DNA of 64,000 nt from Vitellaria paradoxa (Eukaryota; Streptophyta; Magnoliopsida; Ericales; Sapotaceae): positions 30,823,721 to 30,887,720 of the forward strand of contig CM034238.1 of assembly GCA_019916065.1 (NCBI GenBank), read 5' to 3'. The notes beneath the pieces were generated by a model. That model was not told the DNA's origin. It ran no database searches and saw only the letters and a program-made list of their open reading frames with translations. Of this stretch, positions 51,801 through 57,800 are shown in pieces; the stretch's first letter is position 1, and every line of letters begins with the position of its first letter. A program made the translations under genes and the position numbers.

Positions 51801-54800
51801 AAGAAAACTAGCCCTAATTAAAAAGCCCATATTTGTCCTAATAATGAGTCACACTCATGGGCCATTTTTATTAATAAAGTTTGGCCCAAAAACATTAAAA
51901 CAATGGCACAAACCCAAATCCTATTTAAAACATAATTTTAAAACTTAAACTTAAAGTCGAAAGTAAGTTTTAAAGCCCAACAAGTCTTATACATAAAGTA
52001 AAACCCAAAACAATAATTAAAACACTCTTTAAAAGCTCAATTCGCCTCTTCAATTAGTGGTCTAGGCTGCCCTTGTTGACTTGGATTACATGTACAAATC
52101 TTGGTTCCTCCTCTTTCATGCCCATCTTGGATATTGTCTTATTTGTTGCATTTAAAGCTTCATCCAACGTGGCTTGAACAAACCCAAGCATTACTTCCTT
52201 GATCTTCTTTGCTCTAGCTCTGGTTGTTGGCCCATCCGGAATATGCAATGGATATTTGGCACTTGGTCTTCCTTGGTGCTCATCGAGTGGATTGGCTCTT
52301 GAAGTTTACACTAATGCAGATTTTGCTGGCTCACCTGTCGACAACAGAAGATCGATTTCTGGCTATTGCACTTTTCTTGGAGGCAATCTCATAACACGGA
52401 GAAGTAGGAAGCAGAATGTAGTAGCAAGTGCAGAGCAGAATTCAGAGCAATGACTTTGGGAATATGTGAGCTACTATGGATCAAGATAATCTTGAAGATC
52501 AAGTGGGAAGGACCTATGAGATTACTCTGTGACAACAAGTCTGCCATTAACTTGGTCTATAATCCCGTTCAACATGACAAAACAAAGCACATTGAGGTAG
52601 ACAGGAACTTTATAGAGGAAAAGCTGGATAGTGGACTAAGTTGTATCCCTTATGTTTCGTCTAGGGGCCAACTCGCTAATGTACATAACAAGGGTCTTGG
52701 TAGTGCAACTTTCCAAGGAATTATCTCCAAGTTGGGAATGAAAGATGCATATTCTCTAGTTTGAGGGGAAGTGTTGGAAAACAAAGAATACATTTGGGTG
52801 TGTGCTATTGTTAATGTACATTAATTGTATTCATTTACCTGTATTGTATTCATGTTTTTGTATTTAATATAGGGAGATGTATCTAGTTTATAGATAATTT
52901 AAACAATCCTTTTTCGTACATGTATAAATGTAATCACAAGACAACCCGGTTGGGTATGTCAAGTCTTTCAATAAATCATCTTTTTCACACGTCGTCCCTG
53001 GAAAAGCTTAGGGAATATGCTATGAACATAAGTACAGAAATCATTTATCATTCTCTTCTTTTCAAGTCATCTTTTATTCTGTGACAAACTACTTATTTCA
53101 AATCGTAAGACTACTTATTTCAAATTCTAAGACCTTGTCTTCTTGCAGTTGAAGTTGGGTGCAATTATCAACTGTAATAATTTTACATAACAAACTCTTA
53201 AACAACTTGAAATTAACCTGTTCCTGACATTAAAATTTTGATACTCAAAATATAAAGTTAAAAAAGGGAAGGAAAAAAATGTAATATCTAATACAAAGAG
53301 ATTTTGACTAGCTAAGTCCTAAGAAAGGGAAAATATACTGGGGTTGTAGCATAGGAATAATAAAATAAGAGACTACTCTCCGTTAAAGTAGCAATTAGAT
53401 CCATATTTGTTATTCATTTCATCTCATTCGTGAAATTATATGCATTGTTCAATGGATTTGAGTTGGTAGAACCACCAAATTGCACACCTGTATTGCAATA
53501 TTTTTAATGACTTCTGTATGCAAATTTTGTAATCAATTGTGCGTTCTAATAACAAATGTCTTTATAGTATATCTTCTGGAGTTATTTATGTAACTATTTA
53601 GATGTCATTTAACATATGTGATATTTGGTAAATGCAGTGTTCTTGTTCAGTTCTGGTGTAGCTATAGCACAGTGCCTCTAAATGTACTAGTCACACAGGT
53701 TTGTTTCTAACTGAAAAAAAAAAAAATAATTTTAATTCATGTTGATATTATTTACCCAATATAGTAGATTTGGATCTGTGGGGGTTGCGGTGGATTCATT
53801 GTGCAGTGTGTTCGCCAACCAATGGATCAAGCACAATGATTAATCTAACGGCTGGTGGATGGACCGCTTGGTGTATCCACCACAGTCACACTCTACCTAG
53901 GTATATTTACCTTGTTGTTTGACATTACACACAAAGAACTTGTGGACCCCATGACTTGGACTTGGCTTGAGATTCCATGTGTGTTGTTCCACATCGCTTA
54001 CGTGATGGAGTGCTATGTACTACATTTGTAGAACACTGGATTACATGGTATGATGGGGCTCTTTAAAATCGCGTCATCATTACATAATGGTATTAGAGCC
54101 AAACTCAGCCAAAATTGTGGCCTGCGTGTGTGTGAGTGGCCCGGGGGGAGAGAGATTGTGATGGATCGACTGTGTATGGGCGACCAACAAGAGGCTGTTG
54201 AGATTACAAGAAATTTCTCATATCCCACATTGCTTAGGTGTGGTGAGGGGATGTACCATATATCTAAGACTCGCATCCACTTAGTATGACGCATTTTAGA
54301 GTCAAGCTAGCCGATGCCCAAAGGAAAAAACATTTGAATTTTTGGATGAGGTTATGACACAATAGTATTGAAGCCAAAGCTCACTCGAAACTGTTGAATG
54401 AGCCTAAAACAAGGACATGTTGCCATTGATGTGGGTGGATTGTAGAGTCCATGAGTGAGACTTAGCTTGAAAGAACCACATCCATGAGTCGAAACTGTTG
54501 AATGAGCCTAAAACAAGGACATGTTGCCATTGATGTGGGTGGATTGTAGAGTCCATGAGTGAGACTTAGCTTGAAAGAACCACATCCATGCGTGCCTGTG
54601 CACAGATTTTCTTGTCTAAAAATTAAGATAAAAAGTAGGTAACAAATTTTATTATTTAATTTGAAGGATATGAATATAGTCTCTGAAATATTCTGAACAG
54701 AATAAAATCATCTGATTATTCTCTCGAATATTAATTTGGGAACTTGACCTCAAGAATTATAGGATTTGATTTTATCTCGAGGACTTGACTGCTTGATCTC

Positions 54801-57800
54801 AAAATTTGTGGACTTGAATTTTGACTTGAGGGCCTAGCAACTTTTTTTTTTTGGAAAGTAGGGCTTGGCAACTCCGCCTATGTTTTTTTTCATGGCCGGT
54901 CCCAAGCCCGGATAAAGGAGGAGGGTTGTGTTAGGTAGTCGACAATCAGCGTAAAACTTTGTCGAATTTTTTTATGGATTTTCTGACACCTAATGAGATT
55001 TCGTGGAGGTGTTCCCTACTTAGCGACGCGCTGTATGGTCTGAGTACAGTGTTAAATAAGCAAGGACTGCTACATCGGCACCCGGGTGCGGTGTTAAATA
55101 GGCAAGGGTCCTCGCACTTTCCTGGACGAGTGGGGGGGGGCAAGGAAGCTAGTCCAAATAGAAGGCTGAGATTAGGTACTTGGAATATCGGGAGCTTAAC
55201 TGGGAAACTTATGGAAGTGGTGGATACAATGGAAAGGAGAAGAATCACAATTGCTTGCTTGCAAGAGACGAAGTGGATGGGACAGAAAGCTAAAGAGATT
55301 GAGAGGACTGGGTATAAGTTATGGTATATGGGACTTAATAGATCGAGAAATGGGGTCGGTATAGTAGTAAGCAAGGACCTAAAGGAAGATATAGTTAATG
55401 TGAAACGCTGTGGAGATAGGATTATTGCAATTAAGTTAGTGTTAGGAGAAGAGATAGTAAACGTAATTAGTGCTTATGCCCCCTAGGTGGGCTTAGGAGA
55501 TGTACATAAGGAGAAGTTTTGGGAAGACTTGGAAGGAATGCTATTAGAGATATCTCAAGGAGAGATCGTCTTCATAGGAGAATATTTGAACGGTCATATA
55601 GGACGCAACATAGATGGATACATAGGAGTACATGGGGGATATGGTTACGGTGATAGAAATGAAGAAGGGAAGGATATTTTGGAGTTTGCAGTGGCTTATG
55701 ATCTCATGATAACGAACACCTTTTTTAGGAAGAGAGAGGAACATTTGGTGACTTATAAGAGTGGCTCCTCAAAGACACAGATTGACTTCTTCTTAACTAG
55801 GAAAAGAGATCATGTAGCTTGTAAAGATTGTAAAGTTATACCGAGAGAGAGCTTGACTGCCCAACATAGGTTGTTGGTCATAGATGTGCAGCTTCAAAGG
55901 TGGGCTAGAAAAAAGAAGTCGTATAGATGCTCAAAGACTAAATGGTAGAACTTAAAATGTGATAAGCAAGCAGCATTCAGGGAAAGAGTACTAGAGGAAA
56001 ACATTTGGACGGTAAATGAGAGTGCAAATATTATGTGGGATAAGGTAGCAAAGTGTATTAGGAGGGTAGGGAAAGAAGTCTTAGGAGAATCCAAAGGGAG
56101 TGCTCCGGCACAGAAAGAGGCATGGTGGTGGAACGAGGTTGTCCAAGACAAGATAAGAGTTAAAAGAGAGTGTTTTAAATCTTGGCAAAATGACCGAAAT
56201 GAAGCGAACTTGGAGAGGTATAGAGAAGCTAGAAGAGAAACCAAAAAGGCAGTTAGTGAGGCTAAGGCAAAGACATTTGAGGATTTATATAGGCGACTTG
56301 ACACTAAGGAGGGCGAAAGAGAGATATTCAAGCTTGCTAAATCTAGAGATAGACAGATCAAGGATTTAAACCAAGTTAAATGCATTAAGGATGAAGATGA
56401 AAAGGTATTAGTAAAGGAAGAGGAGATAAAGGAGTGTTGGAAGAGCTACTTCTACAAGTTATTTAACGAAAGCAGTAGTAGTGACATACATTTGGGGCAG
56501 TTTACCACTTTTAGGGAAGAATTAAATTTTATATTCTATAGGAGAATCAGTAGGGAAGAAGTAAAAGAAGTATTAAAAAGGATGAAGAATGGGAAAGCGG
56601 TTGGGCCAGATGGTATCCCTATTGAGGTTTGGAGGTGCTTAGGAGAGGATGGCATAAGTTGGTTAACAAAACTTTTTAATGTAGTGCTAAAGAGCAAGAA
56701 GATACCTGATGCATGGAGGAAAAGTATCCTTATACCCATATACAAGAACAAAGGAGATATTCAGAACTGTGCGAACTATCGCGAGATTAAATTGATGAGC
56801 CATACGATGAAATTATGAGAGAGAGTTATTGAGAGAAGACTAAGAAGGACAACAAACGTTTCAGATAACCAATTTGGTTTGATGCCTGGAAGATCAACCA
56901 TGGAGGCTATCTTTCTCTTGAGGCAGATAATGGAACAGTATAGAGAAGGTCAAAAAGATTTACATATGGTGTTCATCGATTTAGAGAAGGCATATGATCG
57001 GGTTCCTAGGGAGATTCTATGGAGAGTATTGGAAAAGAAAGGAGCGTGTGTCGCATATATTGAGGCGATAAAGGACATGTATGATAGAGCCATGACATCT
57101 ATACGGACGACTGGTGGAGAGACTAATGAGTTCTCTATCACGATTGGTTTACATCAAGGCTCAGCGTTAAGCCCATACTTGTTTGTTTTAGTTATGGATC
57201 AGATTACAAGACATATTCAAGATGAGGTGCCGTGGTGTATGCTATTTGCAGATGATATTATTTTAGTAGATGAGACGAGAGAAGGAGTGAATACTAAGCT
57301 AGAATTGTGGCGGGATACGTTAGAGACAAAAGGGTTTAGGCTAAGCCGATGCAAGACGGAATAAATGGAATGTGAATTTAGTCAAAGTAGGATAACGAGT
57401 AGTATAGAAGTAAGTTTAGGCACACAAAAGATTGTAGAGCAAGATAAATTTAGGTACCTTGGATCTATGGTGCAACAAGATGGAGGGATTGATACTGATG
57501 TAAGCCACAGGATTCAAGCTGGGTGGACCAAATGGAGGAGTGCTTCGGGGGTTTTGTGCGACCGAAAAATTCCCCTCAAGGTGAAAGGAAAGTATTATAA
57601 GGTAGCGGTTAGACCAGCGCTGCTATATAGATCAGAGTGTTGGGCAGTAAGGCATAATCATGGTCAGAAGATGGCAGTTGCGGAGATGAGGATGCTAAGG
57701 TGGATGTGCGAGATTACAAGGAAAGATAGAATTAGGAACGAGGAGATTAGGGGCAAAGTAGGAACGAGGAGATTAGGGGCAAAGTAGGAATAGCGCCGAT

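Larger units (their letters stand above)
36467..52052 (-). mobile_element. minus-strand Ty3/gypsy element, inactivated, carrying two further insertions
   Basis: LTRs at 36467-36989 and 51507-52052 (523 and 546 bp) share long stretches such as ggaaaacacacctcacgtta. Between them on the minus strand lie leader, gag with a CCHC knuckle, protease, RT, RNase H and integrase. It is interrupted by a LINE block (37018-43946) and a gag-only element (47731-50892). GGTGG at 36462-36466 and AGTGG near 52275 could be an imperfect target duplication, but 220 bp of pol tail lie outside the right LTR. Confidence 0.88.
32136..52989 (+). mobile_element. fourth copia element, with LTRs, split by a gypsy insertion
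   Basis: 5' LTR 32136-32363 and 3' LTR 52772-52989 are similar (for example shared tacatttgggtgtgtgctat), and the internal region reads in copia order gag, integrase, RT, RNase H. The element is interrupted at 36462-36466 by a 15.8-kb block and resumes near 52275, where the reading continues NGG then [13 protein letters not shown]. Many stops and frameshifts. No clear target duplication was seen. Confidence 0.9.
31255..53637 (+). other. largest MLO intron, 22,383 bp, with a multi-level retrotransposon nest
   Basis: Intron between the RLISG exon and the [12 protein letters not shown] exon. From 32136 to 52989 it is almost entirely retrotransposon. The flanks 31255-32135 and 52990-53637 are AT-rich without recognised features. 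Confidence 0.9.
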
